From: CBDCFV01 sp965203835
GTDB taxonomy: Bacteria; Chloroflexota; Dehalococcoidia; Lucifugimonadales; UBA3495
Reading direction: 5' to 3'
DNA: 64,000 bases
Assembly: GCA_965203835.1 (NCBI GenBank)
Contig: OZ241919.1
Span: forward strand, 4,402,001 to 4,466,000
The notes under the pieces are model-generated. The model saw only the letters and a program-made list of their open reading frames with translations. It ran no database searches and was not told the DNA's origin. The translations under genes were made by a program, and so were the position numbers. Of the stretch, positions 8,858 to 18,332 are shown one piece after another; position 1 is the first letter of the stretch; every line of letters starts with the position of its first letter.

Positions 8858-10210
8858 ATGCCCGAGCTTTACGACCTGAGCACTGTAGAAGCTGTTGAAC
8901 GAATCCGCCGCAGGGAGCTTTCGCCGGTGGACCTGATGGAGTCCTTGCTGGCCAGGATAGACTCGCTTGAACCGCAACTGAAGGCGTGGGTGTACTTGGA
9001 CCATGACGCGGTGCTGGCCGAGGCGAAGCAGAAGCAGGCGGAGTTGGACGCGGGCGCACGATTGGGGCCATTGCACGGGGTGCCCATCGGGGTGAAGGAC
9101 ATCTACTACACCGCCGGTATCCCGACTACGGCTTGTTCGAAGTTATACGCCGATTTCGTTCCCGAATACGACGCCACTACCGTAACCCTGCTGAAACGCG
9201 CCGGGGCCATCATGCTGGGCAAGACGGTGACCACCGAGTTCGCGTGCGCGGACCCGTCACCGACGATAAACCCTTGGAACGCGGCCCACACTCCCGGCGG
9301 CTCCAGCAGCGGGTCAGCAGTGGCGGTGGCCGCCCGCATGTGCTCCGTTGCCCTCGGTTCCCAGACCGTCGGCTCGGTGTTGCGCCCGGCTTCCTACAAC
9401 GGCGTGGTGGGCTACAAGCCGAGCTTCGGACGGGTGAGTCGCTACGGCATCATTCCCATCAGTTGGTCCCTGGACCATCCTGGGTGGATGGCCCGCACCG
9501 TGGAGGACATTGCCCTGCTGATGCAGGTGTTGGCCGGTCCCGACCCAGAGGAAGCGATAACCCTGCGCCATCAATCCGACGATTATATGGCCGGGCTGAC
9601 TTGGCCGTCGGCACCCCGCATCGGCGTGGTGCGCCGCTTCTTCTACGACCACGCAGACGAAGAGACGCGGCAGCATACCGACGGGGTCCTGGAGTTGCTC
9701 AGCAAGGCTGGGGCAATCGTTGAAGACGTTGCCCTGCCGGACAGCATCGACACCGCGATACAGGACCAGCAGGTGGTTATGGCGGTGGAGGCCGCGGCAT
9801 TCCATCAAGCCATGTACGAGGAACGTTCCGAAGAGTACCAACCCCTTCTGCGGGCAATGCTGCGGCGGGGTCTGGATACCGACGTGGTGACTTATTCACA
9901 AGTGCAGGAACGCCGCCAGCAGTTCACCGCCGATATGGCGAACATGGCCGGAAGGGCCGACATCCTGTTGACGCCCAGCACTCCAACTCCGGCCTTGGCC
10001 GATTTGACCAATACCGGGAACACCATGTACCAAGGCCCTTGGACGTCCTGCGGACTGCCCACCGTCACAATCCCGTCGGGACTGTCGGCGTCCGGGCTGC
10101 CCTTCGGCATTCAACTGGGCGCGGGCCCTGGCGAGGACGCCAGCCTGCTGGCAGCCGCCAAGTGGTGCGAAACGGTCTTGGGCGTCGATTTGCGGCCTCC
10201 TTTGGGATAA
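8858..10210 (+). CDS. Amidase-signature family hydrolase
   Basis: A complete amidase of about 450 residues. The catalytic lysine is in PIGVKDIYYTAGIP, the cis-serine loop in TPGGSSSGSAVAVAARM, and the nucleophile region in LGSQTVGSVLRPASYNG; the usual Gly before GS is Val here. In-frame GTG 8849, ATG 8852 and ATG 8858 are possible starts; AGGAG at 8845-8849 has correct spacing only for 8858. It shares the GSxT-GS-RPASYNG pattern with the minus-strand amidase at 15.65-17.0 kb, so these two are closer paralogues than either is to the one at 6.05 kb. The substrate is unknown. Confidence 0.88.
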   Translation: MPELYDLSTVEAVERIRRRELSPVDLMESLLARIDSLEPQLKAWVYLDHDAVLAEAKQKQAELDAGARLGPLHGVPIGVKDIYYTAGIPTTACSKLYADFVPEYDATTVTLLKRAGAIMLGKTVTTEFACADPSPTINPWNAAHTPGGSSSGSAVAVAARMCSVALGSQTVGSVLRPASYNGVVGYKPSFGRVSRYGIIPISWSLDHPGWMARTVEDIALLMQVLAGPDPEEAITLRHQSDDYMAGLTWPSAPRIGVVRRFFYDHADEETRQHTDGVLELLSKAGAIVEDVALPDSIDTAIQDQQVVMAVEAAAFHQAMYEERSEEYQPLLRAMLRRGLDTDVVTYSQVQERRQQFTADMANMAGRADILLTPSTPTPALADLTNTGNTMYQGPWTSCGLPTVTIPSGLSASGLPFGIQLGAGPGEDASLLAAAKWCETVLGVDLRPPLG

Positions 10211-10356
10211 GGGAGTCTGCGATAGTCGTTTCTTCAACGCAGAGGACGCAGAGGCTTCGCAAAGGACGCGGAGATTTTTATGGGTATGGATGCCCGACGT
10301 AAAGACTCCGCGCCCGCTGCGGAGCAATTCCGTCATGAATAAGGAGACGGTTGACG

Positions 10357-11304
10357 ATGCAAGCCAACATACCGAGCCAAGACGAGGTCCTGGGTTACTT
10401 CCAGTCCCTCTCCAATTGGGGACGTTGGGGTGATGACGATGAGCTGGGGGCGTTGAACCTGATAACGCCGGAGCAGGTCAAACGGGCTGTGGCCACGGTG
10501 CAGGAGGGAGTGCGTATCTCCCTGTCGCGCACAATACAGTTCGAGTCGACCCTCGACGCGCCCAACCCGCCGGTGCACTTCATGGTGGAAAGCGGAGAGG
10601 GATGGGCCACTGGCGATAAAGTCAGCGCACGGCCCAACGCCGCCGCCACCGATTACTTTGGCATGATATTCCACGGCTACACTATCACCCACGTCGACAG
10701 CCTGGCCCACTTCTTCTGGGACGGCAAGACCTACAACGGCAAACCGGCCCACATGGTATCCACCAGTCTCGGCGCCACCGTTTGCTCAGTGGAAGAGGCC
10801 AAGAACGGGATAATCACTCGCGGTGTTCTGGTCGACGTGCCAATGATACGGGGGATCGACTGGCTGGAACGCGGCGAGGGCGTGATGCCCGAAGACATCC
10901 TGGCCGCAGAGGAGCGGTGCGGGTTCAAGATAGAGCCGGGGGATGTCCTGTTGATTCGGACGGGGCAACTCCATCGCCGCAACGTCGAAGGGCCGGTGGT
11001 CCGGGAGGCCGGATCGACGGCCTGCCAAGCCGCCTGCCTGCCCATCTTCCGGGAGCGGGACATCGCAATGCTGGGCACCGACACCGGCAATGACGTTTCG
11101 CCCCAGCAGTACCCTAAGCTGTCCAACCCCATCCACCAAGTCAGCATTGTCGCAATGGGAGTGTGGATTCTCGACAACGCCGATCTTGAGGAACTGGCCG
11201 TTGCCTGCCGGGAACGCAACCGGTGGGAGTTCATGCTGACCATGGGGCCGCTCCCTCTGCACAACACCACCGGCTCGCCGGTCAACCCGATAGCGATTTT
11301 TTAG
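10357..11304 (+). CDS. Cyclase-family metal-dependent hydrolase (kynurenine-formamidase-like fold)
   Basis: A 315-residue protein of the cyclase family (PF04199), whose members hydrolyse formamides, cyclic esters or related bonds with a metal held by an HxxTHxDxxxH motif. Here the motif reads HGYTITHVDSLAHFFWDG, and later GDVLLIRTG and LGTDTGND are also family features. The N-terminal NWGRWGDDDELGALN is typical of the environmental clade of about 310-330 residues. The ATG at 10357 has AAGGAG (10341-10346) at good spacing. It overlaps the convergent flavoprotein gene by 4 bases at its 3' end. The substrate cannot be told from sequence. Confidence 0.85.
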   Translation: MQANIPSQDEVLGYFQSLSNWGRWGDDDELGALNLITPEQVKRAVATVQEGVRISLSRTIQFESTLDAPNPPVHFMVESGEGWATGDKVSARPNAAATDYFGMIFHGYTITHVDSLAHFFWDGKTYNGKPAHMVSTSLGATVCSVEEAKNGIITRGVLVDVPMIRGIDWLERGEGVMPEDILAAEERCGFKIEPGDVLLIRTGQLHRRNVEGPVVREAGSTACQAACLPIFRERDIAMLGTDTGNDVSPQQYPKLSNPIHQVSIVAMGVWILDNADLEELAVACRERNRWEFMLTMGPLPLHNTTGSPVNPIAIF

Positions 11305-12725
11305 GCCGGGCGGCGGCGTCTCCTGGCCAAGGCGCGGACCAAGCGGCCGGATATTCCGGCCAGCAATTGCTTGACGCGGATGTCGGCGGCGGCTTGCATG
11401 TTACCCATAGTGTAAGCAGGGTAAATGTGCAAGCTGTTGGCCAGATCGCCAATTTTCAACCCCTTGTCAATGGCAAGTCCCCACTCCTGGACCATCTCGG
11501 CGGCGCGGGGAGCGACGATGGTCGCGCCCAGGACAGTGCCGTTGTTCAGGTACACTATCTTCAGGAATCCTTGGGAATCTCCTTCGGTTAAAGCCCGGTC
11601 AATCTTCTCCAAGGGCCAAGTAGCCACGCCTATCTTGCCCTTGGCATCAGCACGGGCTTCGGCTTCGCTCAGTCCGACCCGCGCTACCTCCGGGTCGGTG
11701 AAAGTGGCCCAAGGAACTTGATTCAGGACGGCTTTGGCTGCTCCGGGCAGAAACGCATTCCTGACGGCCATGAAACCCTGCCAGCCGGCGTAGTGGGTGA
11801 ACTGGTAGCCGCCCAAGCAGTCTCCGGCCGCGTAAATGTGCTTGCGGCTGGTGCGTAAGTAGGCATCGACATCAATGCCTCTGGCGGTATACCCAACCCC
11901 CGCCTGCTCCAGTCCCAGGTCATCCACACGGGGAGTACGCCCTACGGCAAGCAGCATTACGTCACTACGCAACTCTTCACCGCCAGTCTCCGCGCGGATG
12001 ATCGTGCCCTTTTGCCAGACCCTTTGGACTGAAGCGCCAAGTCGCACATCCATCCCCTCTTCCACCAAACGGGCCAGCAGCAAATCGCTTGCTTCCGGCT
12101 CATCCTTCGGCAACAGCCGCGGTCCTGCTTCAAGAAGCGTCACCTTCGACCCCAATCGTTGGAAGGCTTGGCCAAGTTCGCACCCGATGGGTCCGCCGCC
12201 GATAACCAGCAGTCGTTCGGGAAGGTCTTGCAACTCCCAAACCGTCTCATAGGTCAGATGGTTGACTTCGGTTATCCCGGGAATGGTTGGCGTCACCGGG
12301 CGGGCGCCGGTGGCTATAACAAACCTGCGGCCCGCCAGCTTGACGTCCTCCACTTGGACTGTGCCTGAGTCCAGAAATCTTGCAGGACCGAAGAATACGT
12401 CTATGCCTTCGTTCCGCAACGTCTCAGTAGACTCCCCTTGGTACACCTCTTCCGACACCGCATTGATCCGAGCCATTACCGTTTTCAGGTCTACTACCGG
12501 CTCCACCGGGTTCAGCCCGTACCGGTTGGCGGCGCGCATGTCGTGGGCCACCTTTGCCGTCTTAACCAACGCTTTGCTGGGGATGCACCCCGTCCAGGTA
12601 CAATCTCCGCCGATGCAGTCTGCCTCGACTAACGCAACCCGCAGACCCAACTGCGCTCCGAACCGCGCGGCGGTAAGGCCGGCGGAACCGCCGCCGATAA
12701 CAATCAGATCATAGTTTTCATGCAT
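11301..12725 (-). CDS. Mercuric-reductase-like pyridine nucleotide-disulfide oxidoreductase
   Basis: A 474-residue FAD/NAD(P) flavoprotein. The FAD-binding fold starts at LIVIGGGSAGLTAARFG, and the redox cysteines are C42 and C47 in GGDCTWTGCIPSK. The NAD(P) fold has VIGGGPIGCELGQ (about 174-186), and the second FAD segment is IYAAGDCLG. The dimerisation domain contains HIYPAYTMGNM in place of the lipoamide-dehydrogenase HxHP active-site motif. No N-terminal heavy-metal domain and no C-terminal Cys pair are present, so the substrate is probably not mercury. Family members of this type are often labelled mercuric reductase or dihydrolipoyl dehydrogenase without proof. No mer or 2-oxoacid dehydrogenase genes are nearby. 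Confidence 0.88.
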   Translation of the reverse strand: MHENYDLIVIGGGSAGLTAARFGAQLGLRVALVEADCIGGDCTWTGCIPSKALVKTAKVAHDMRAANRYGLNPVEPVVDLKTVMARINAVSEEVYQGESTETLRNEGIDVFFGPARFLDSGTVQVEDVKLAGRRFVIATGARPVTPTIPGITEVNHLTYETVWELQDLPERLLVIGGGPIGCELGQAFQRLGSKVTLLEAGPRLLPKDEPEASDLLLARLVEEGMDVRLGASVQRVWQKGTIIRAETGGEELRSDVMLLAVGRTPRVDDLGLEQAGVGYTARGIDVDAYLRTSRKHIYAAGDCLGGYQFTHYAGWQGFMAVRNAFLPGAAKAVLNQVPWATFTDPEVARVGLSEAEARADAKGKIGVATWPLEKIDRALTEGDSQGFLKIVYLNNGTVLGATIVAPRAAEMVQEWGLAIDKGLKIGDLANSLHIYPAYTMGNMQAAADIRVKQLLAGISGRLVRALARRRRRPA

Positions 12726-12981
12726 CGGGTAGTCCTTCTACGCCAGAGCAATTGCCTGCGGCGCAATCGACTACGCCTCGGCTAATAGCGAGTTTGATAA
12801 GAAGCGGTCCGGATGTCCAGCTTACTACTACAGGCGCAGATAATTCCCAGTAGGTTCAGACGATCTTGAACATATTGACGTCCAGTTGATGACTGACGGT
12901 TTGGTATAAGGCGTGAAGAAGCTGCATCCAACTCAAGCGAGCGTCTGAAAGTTCCACTTCTATAGTTGTACGACTGTCGCA

Positions 12982-14277
12982 TTAGGTAGCAACGATAGAC
13001 CTGCTGGGGTGAAGGGGAGGTTTCGCCAGCCAAATGAGGAGCGCGCTGACGACAAAATATCCTACGAAAAACATGAATGCGACGTCGTAGCTTCCAGTCG
13101 CATCGTGTATGAGAGCAGCAAACATCGGACCACCAATACTGGATACCAGCCTGAAGGGGTTGATCAGCCCATTGATGGCGCCTTGGTAGCGCCTGCCGTA
13201 ATACCGTGCCCATAGCAGGGGGGAAATTACGACCAGACTCCCGCCTGTCAGACCGTACAACACCCCAAAACCCAGATGAATCCACCAAACGCTGCCAGCG
13301 ACGATCATGATGTAAAGGCCCGTGGCCGCCCCTAGCATGGCGATGACGGCCAAGTATCGAATTGATAAACTGTCCGCAAGAAACCCCCAGAAGAGCTTTC
13401 CGACGAAGGCGCTCATGTTGAATAGTACGATGGTCACGCCTGCGACGACGTTGGAAAATCCTTGGTCAGTGATATAGGGGATACGGTGGATGATCAGGGC
13501 TCCGATGGAAGTCCCGCTCAAGATTTCAGCGCCTAAAAGCAACCAGAGAGCCGACGTACCGAAGGCCTCCCTCGCAGTCCAGCTCACCTCGTCGGTTGCG
13601 GCCCCACTCGCAGCCCTGGGTTGTGGGTCGTCCGTTCCCGCACATTGCAGTCTCTTGGGGTCGTCCCCGTCGGGAAGCAAGCCCATGTCCTCTGGTTGCC
13701 GCTTCAGGAAAAAGAGGGCGGGAGGGACTACCACTACCCAAGGGACGAATCCGAGACAGAACCATGCCGTACGCCAACCAAATTCATTGATCAGGAACAG
13801 AACCAACGGGGTCAATGCCACTGCCCCGATGTTGAGGCCGGCGGTGGCGATTGCTGTGGCACGGCCGCGCCTGCGGATGAACCATTTGGCAAGGGTGGGG
13901 CTGATGACTCCGTAACCAAGTCCGGGTACGCCAAAGGCGCCAATCACCCCAAAGAACAGGACAAACTGCCACAACGTGTGGGTCTGGGACAAAAGCATGG
14001 CCGACAAGCCCATGATTACTGCGCTGCCGGCCATTAGAACCTTAGGACCATACCGGTCTACGATAAACCCAACCGGGGTTCCAGTGGCCGCGCCGATTAC
14101 GTCGCGGACCAGCAAACCACCGGTGAGCATGGAACGGGTCCAGCCCAATTCCTCGGCCATGGGCTTGAAAAAGAAGCCGAAGGTCTGCGGACCGAGGCCA
14201 ACCCTCATTCCTTGGCTGAGGAACCCGCACAGAACGATATACCAACCGTAAAAGAACTTTGGTTTAGCAGTAGCCAT
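12982..14277 (-). CDS. Major facilitator superfamily transporter, 12 membrane segments
   Basis: A 431-residue MFS permease. It opens with a short cytoplasmic tail and FYGWYIVLCGFLSQGMRVGL, the pattern seen in oxalate/formate and monocarboxylate-type MFS carriers. The loop 2-3 signature is GFIVDRYGPKVL, and a polar central loop (about 205-240) separates two six-helix halves. It probably moves a small organic anion in symport. Neighbouring catabolic hydrolases suggest uptake of an amide- or acid-type nutrient, but this is inference. The 3' side has a 250-base gap without a gene before the flavoprotein. Confidence 0.85.
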   Translation of the reverse strand: MATAKPKFFYGWYIVLCGFLSQGMRVGLGPQTFGFFFKPMAEELGWTRSMLTGGLLVRDVIGAATGTPVGFIVDRYGPKVLMAGSAVIMGLSAMLLSQTHTLWQFVLFFGVIGAFGVPGLGYGVISPTLAKWFIRRRGRATAIATAGLNIGAVALTPLVLFLINEFGWRTAWFCLGFVPWVVVVPPALFFLKRQPEDMGLLPDGDDPKRLQCAGTDDPQPRAASGAATDEVSWTAREAFGTSALWLLLGAEILSGTSIGALIIHRIPYITDQGFSNVVAGVTIVLFNMSAFVGKLFWGFLADSLSIRYLAVIAMLGAATGLYIMIVAGSVWWIHLGFGVLYGLTGGSLVVISPLLWARYYGRRYQGAINGLINPFRLVSSIGGPMFAALIHDATGSYDVAFMFFVGYFVVSALLIWLAKPPLHPSRSIVAT

Positions 14278-14725
14278 TCAGCCCGCTGTTAACCTTCGTG
14301 TGTCCAACAGAGACTTGTGTAGCGGGTTCATAGGTCGGCCCCAGTACTGCACCCGCAAATAGAGGTTGAGGCGGCGTTTGTAATGGCAGAGGCGGGCTCT
14401 GGCTCGATGGCGTCGCCTCCAGCGGGACCACTCCAGTACCGATTTCGCCGTAGGCTTGGGCTGCCAGGTCAAGCGGCACGGCAGCCGACGCACCTCGGGA
14501 ACCGTCAACGGTATCAGGGCTTCATCCCGCTCCGGCTCTCCCCTCTAATCTGCAACTGTAGTATTAAAGACTATCTCAAAACCAAATGCCCTGCTGATCT
14601 TCCCGCGTCGCCGACCGGGGCTCATAGATTCCCGCCTGCGCGGGAATGACGGATCCAATGGTGAGGCAAGTTTTGAGATGATTACTTAGCGGTGATGGGA
14701 GCGCGGATACTCGGATGGCGGGCAG
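14278..14725. other. Intergenic region without a supported gene
   Basis: Short frames on both strands lack ribosome-binding sites and protein-like composition. The only structure is a hairpin repeat at 14628-14647 (listed separately). Confidence 0.6.
14627..14650. repeat. Short palindromic intergenic repeat, copy 1
   Basis: ATTCCCGC (14628-14635) pairs with GCGGGAAT (14640-14647) around CTGC. Its reverse complement begins GTCATTCCCGCGCAGG, which recurs at 18333-18348, so this is a dispersed repeat family rather than a lone terminator. Confidence 0.65.
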
Positions 14726-15601
14726 TTACTCCCTACCGAACCAGTCAGGATGGACGGCCTGCCGGCCCAATTGCGGCCATGCGGCGGGCGCGCCGCACTT
14801 TTCCAGCCGCTCCTCCAAGGGAAGGGACTCGTCCCAGTAGTAGGCTATGATGCGGCGTCCGTTCCAGTCGGCGGCTTCGTCGGAAGCGATCCAGACCACC
14901 GGCGCCTGCATCACTTCGGGTTGAATGAGGCCGCTCGTGCTTGCGCCTTCGGGCGGACGCACCATGTTGGTGGCCGTCGCGCCCCCGGGGGTCAGGACGT
15001 TGGCGGTTACGCCAGTGCCTTCCAGGTCCTGGGCCATGATTGCTATCAACGCCTCGTGGCCCGCCTTGGATGGGCCGTAGGGTGCGCCGCCCTTGCGCCA
15101 CATGGTGTCCATGCTGGTGGTGACGCCGATGATGCGGCCATACCCTTGGGCCACCATGTGCCCCGCGGCAGCCTGCGCCATGATGAACGGGCCGCTGAGG
15201 TTCACCTCGATGACCCGCAGCCAAGCTTCCGGGGTAATGGTCCAGAAGTCGGTCTGCCCTCCCGACGCGCCGCCGGTGAACCCGCCGGTGCGGGGGTTGA
15301 TGCCGGCGTTGTTGATCAGGATGTGCAGCCCGCCCATTTCGTTTATGGTCCGGCCCACGGCGTTGGCCGCCGATTCGGGACTGGTCACGTCGGCAACTAT
15401 GGGCAGCACGGCATCGTCACCGCCCAACTCGCGCATGTCGTTGGCGGTGCTGTCCAGCCATTCGTCGTTTACGTCGAGCATCGCCACCCGTGCACCGGCC
15501 CGCACCAAGGCGGCGGTGATGGCGCGGCCCATTCCGATGGGGCTGGCGGCCCCGGTGACTATGGCGATTCTGCCCTGCAACGGGTTGTTAGTCGTGGTCA
15601 C
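14726..15601 (-). CDS. Short-chain dehydrogenase/reductase
   Basis: A classical SDR of about 291 residues, an NAD(P)-dependent oxidoreductase. The Rossmann motif is AIVTGAASPIGMGRAI (TGxxxGxG variant), then LDVNDEW (acidic residue after beta-2, pointing to NAD), NNAG in ILINNAGINPRTGG, and the catalytic Y-x3-K in APYGPSKAGHEAL with the serine in TTSMDTM. The frame is open to a TTG at 15619, but GGAAGGAG lies at the correct distance from GTG 15601, which I take as the start. A C-terminal extension, WNGRRIIAYYWDESLPLEER, exceeds the usual 250 residues. It is 48 bases downstream of the minus-strand amidase and likely in its operon. Confidence 0.87.
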   Translation of the reverse strand: MTTTNNPLQGRIAIVTGAASPIGMGRAITAALVRAGARVAMLDVNDEWLDSTANDMRELGGDDAVLPIVADVTSPESAANAVGRTINEMGGLHILINNAGINPRTGGFTGGASGGQTDFWTITPEAWLRVIEVNLSGPFIMAQAAAGHMVAQGYGRIIGVTTSMDTMWRKGGAPYGPSKAGHEALIAIMAQDLEGTGVTANVLTPGGATATNMVRPPEGASTSGLIQPEVMQAPVVWIASDEAADWNGRRIIAYYWDESLPLEERLEKCGAPAAWPQLGRQAVHPDWFGRE

Positions 15602-15649
15602 AGTTGGTTCTCCTTCCAATGGGACAAGGTTTTTGGACGCTGGAACTCT

Positions 15650-17023
15650 CTACACAGGGGGATTGAGGGACACACCAAGAACGTTTTCGCACCAAGCCGC
15701 GGCGGCGAACATCTTGCCTTCGTCGAACGGCAGGGCCGCCAACTGTACCCCCAAGGGCAGGCCGTCTTCGCTCAACCCGGACGGCAGCGTGATGGTGGGC
15801 AGGCCCGACGATGTCCAAGGCTGCTGGAACATGGCGTCGCCGGTGGTGTTCAGGTCCCGCGGGGCGGGAGATTGCGTGGTAGGCATCAACGCCACGTCAA
15901 CTTGACTGACCGTCTCTATCATGTCCTGGCGGAACTGCCGCCGCATTCTCTGCGCCCGCAGGTAGTCGACGCTGGGTATAAGCATCCCCATTTCGATGCC
16001 GGCGCGAATGCGGGGGCCGTAGTCGTCGGCCCGTGTCCGGTACATCTCCTCGTGGTACGACGCGCACTCGGTGAACATGACGATGCGCTGGCAACTGTGG
16101 CACGACGCGAAACTCGCGGGCAGGCCAATCTCGACTATCTCGGCGCCAGCTTCCGCAAACTTCTGGGCAGCCGCTTCGGTATTGCTCCTTACCTCCGGCG
16201 TCGACTGGTCGAAGAAGAACTCCTTGATCAGGCCGATGCGCGGAGGGGCCTCAAGTCTTTCTATTTCCTCCCGGTAGTCCGGCACCGGCACGTAGTGGGA
16301 GCCGGGATCGTTGGGGTCGTGGCCCGCCATGGCTTGGAGCATGACCGCCGCGTCGGCCACCGAGCGCACCAGGATGCCCACGGTGTCCAGGGACCAACTG
16401 ACCGGCACCACGCCGTAACGGCTGATTCTCCCGTAGGTCGGCTTGAGACCGACGATGCCGTTGTAGGACGCCGGTCTACAGGTGGACCCCCCGGTCTGGG
16501 AACCCAATGCCGCGGCGCACATCCGCGCCGCCACGGCTACAGACGAGCCGCTGCTGGACCCGCCGGGCGTATGCGCTTCGTTCCAAGGATTGACCGAGTG
16601 TGAAGGGTCGGACGTAGCGAACTCGGTGGTCACCGCTTTCCCAAGGACGATGCCGCCGCTTTCTTTTATCTTTCTTACCGATGTGGCGTCGTAGTTGGGC
16701 ACGAAGTCGGCGTAAACGCGGGACCCGGCGGCAGTGAGCATACCCTCGGTGTAGAAAATGTCTTTCAGCCCAACCGGGACGCCATGCAGCGGCCCCAGCG
16801 CTTCGCCGCGCTCTACCTCTGACTCCCGTTGCCGCGCAGCGGTCAGTACCTCTTCCCGGTCTATGGTTACCCAAGCTTTCAAAGACCCGTCAAGATCGTC
16901 TATGCGGTCCAGCAATGACTGGGCCAAGGCAACGGGTGACAGGTTGCCCTGTTTTATCTGGTCGGCGGACTCTGACACGGTTAGCTGGAACGGTTCAGCC
17001 ACTTTCATTCCTCCAAATGCCAT
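15650..17023 (-). CDS. Amidase-signature family hydrolase
   Basis: A complete amidase of 450-457 residues with catalytic lysine in GLKDIFYTEGM, serine loop in TPGGSSSGSSVAVAARM, and nucleophile region LGSQTGGSTCRPASYNG. The frame opens at ATG 17023, but GGAGGA (17009-17014) is best spaced for GTG 17002, giving a product starting VAEPFQLTVSE. It lies between a 59-residue AtzG-like gene upstream and an SDR downstream on the same strand, so the three probably form one catabolic operon in which the amide product is oxidised after hydrolysis. The substrate is unknown. Confidence 0.88.
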   Translation of the reverse strand: MAFGGMKVAEPFQLTVSESADQIKQGNLSPVALAQSLLDRIDDLDGSLKAWVTIDREEVLTAARQRESEVERGEALGPLHGVPVGLKDIFYTEGMLTAAGSRVYADFVPNYDATSVRKIKESGGIVLGKAVTTEFATSDPSHSVNPWNEAHTPGGSSSGSSVAVAARMCAAALGSQTGGSTCRPASYNGIVGLKPTYGRISRYGVVPVSWSLDTVGILVRSVADAAVMLQAMAGHDPNDPGSHYVPVPDYREEIERLEAPPRIGLIKEFFFDQSTPEVRSNTEAAAQKFAEAGAEIVEIGLPASFASCHSCQRIVMFTECASYHEEMYRTRADDYGPRIRAGIEMGMLIPSVDYLRAQRMRRQFRQDMIETVSQVDVALMPTTQSPAPRDLNTTGDAMFQQPWTSSGLPTITLPSGLSEDGLPLGVQLAALPFDEGKMFAAAAWCENVLGVSLNPPV

Positions 17024-17093
17024 TCGGCGGGGTCCGTTGCCTGTAGGCGGGCGGGACGCCCGCGCTCCCAGAGATTGGGGCCAAAGCCCATTA

Positions 17094-17273
17094 TTACTGG
17101 AAGAAACCCGGTTCCACGTCCCGCTGAGGCAAGTCTCGTCTTACTTCCATCAATTGAGAAACAGCGGACTCCAGCGCGTTGCTCAACGCGGCGGCCCTGG
17201 CTTCACCCCACATCGCTATCGCTTTGTCGGTCAACTCCCGCAGCAGTTCTTCGCGGCTCTGTTCGTTACTCAT
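17094..17273 (-). CDS. Small AtzG/GatC-like amidase partner, 59 residues
   Basis: A short frame starting at ATG 17273, with an AGAAGG-like ribosome-binding site. The product begins MSNEQSREELLRELTDKA and ends LPQRDVEPGFFQ. The pattern is two amphipathic helices followed by LPxxDxEPxF, which resembles the DUF4089/AtzG and GatC small subunits that wrap around amidase-signature enzymes (AtzG with AtzE). It lies about 70 bases upstream of an amidase gene on the same strand, the expected place for such a partner. The match is by motif and position only. It is too short for usual ORF cut-offs and would be missed by length filters. Confidence 0.6.
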   Translation of the reverse strand: MSNEQSREELLRELTDKAIAMWGEARAAALSNALESAVSQLMEVRRDLPQRDVEPGFFQ

Positions 17274-17373
17274 TACGCCCTTCTCTCCAAGGCGATTCCT
17301 CTACGAGGCGTCATTGTACACCAACGTTCGCCTGCTGGTATAATCCGGCCAGCCGCCCACGCTTGGAGGAGTC

Positions 17374-18273
17374 ATGGCTGATGACCTTTCCGGCATACTC
17401 GAATCGACCGAAGTAACTACGCTGGCCGATGCCGGCGGCAATACCGAAGGACCGCTGTACCACCCTGACGGCAGCGTCTCCTTTGTGGATATGACCCGCA
17501 GCAGGCTACTGCGCTGGAGTTCCCAGAGGGGACTGGAAACGGTGCGGACAGGCACTGGTGAGGGCAACGGCTGCACGCTGGACCCTGAAGGCCGGCTCCT
17601 GATGTGCGAGGGCGCGGACCGCCGGCGCATCACCAGGATGGATGCGAGCGGAACGGTGATCGCCATCGCCGAGTACTGGCAGGGCAAGCGTTTCAACAAG
17701 CCCAACGACGTTATTTGCCGCTCCGATGGCACGGTGTACTTCACCGACCCCGAATTGCGCTTGGAGCCGGAACTCCGGGAAATCGGTTTCGCCGGGGTGT
17801 TCCGGATATCCCCCGACGGCGAGATTCATTTGGCCACCGATGAGTGCGAGTACCCTAACGGCTTGGCCCTCTCGCCCGACGAATCCGTTCTCTACGTCGC
17901 CATCAGCCGGTTGGACGAGAGGTGCTTCCAGGAGGCAGACGGCGAGGTATGCACCCACCGCAAGATACGCGCCTTCGACGTGGCCGCTGACGGCTCCCTG
18001 AGCAACAACCGCGTCTTTTGCGACATGTCCTCGGCTGAGGCCGGAGTCCCCGACGGGATGAAGGTCGATGTCGAAGGGAGAGTGTTCTGCACCGGCTCCG
18101 GCGGCATCTGGGTAATCGACCCGTCCGGTAACCGCTTGGGCATCATCCGCAGCCCGGAAGTGCCGCGAAACCTGGCCTTCGGGGGACCGGACAACCGGAC
18201 CATCTACACCACCCCCGGCCAGTCCCTGTGCAGCATGAGGGTCAAGACGCCGGGCATTGGGGCGTTTAGGTAA
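17374..18273 (+). CDS. SMP-30/gluconolactonase family lactonase-like protein
   Basis: A 299-residue six-bladed beta-propeller of the SMP-30/LRE family, which hydrolyses sugar lactones or related esters with a bound divalent metal. The conserved metal glutamate is E25 in NTEGPLYHPDG, the asparagine is in FNKPNDVICRSDG, and the aspartate region is VPDGMKVDVEGRVF. TVYFTDPE and ECEYPNGLALSPDESVLY are also typical. No signal peptide is present, so it acts in the cytoplasm. The next gene, another propeller, is on the same strand 140 bases away. Confidence 0.88.
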   Translation: MADDLSGILESTEVTTLADAGGNTEGPLYHPDGSVSFVDMTRSRLLRWSSQRGLETVRTGTGEGNGCTLDPEGRLLMCEGADRRRITRMDASGTVIAIAEYWQGKRFNKPNDVICRSDGTVYFTDPELRLEPELREIGFAGVFRISPDGEIHLATDECEYPNGLALSPDESVLYVAISRLDERCFQEADGEVCTHRKIRAFDVAADGSLSNNRVFCDMSSAEAGVPDGMKVDVEGRVFCTGSGGIWVIDPSGNRLGIIRSPEVPRNLAFGGPDNRTIYTTPGQSLCSMRVKTPGIGAFR

Positions 18274-18332
18274 GGAGCATTCTCAAACCGGGCGCTGTGT
18301 CGAACCCGTAAGCCTCACACGGTGTTCAAATC

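Noticed and set aside
14750..16603. 617-residue open frame on the plus strand
   Set aside because: Antisense shadow of the SDR and amidase genes, which have clear motifs; the frame has shadow-type His/Gly/Val-rich composition and no ribosome-binding site.
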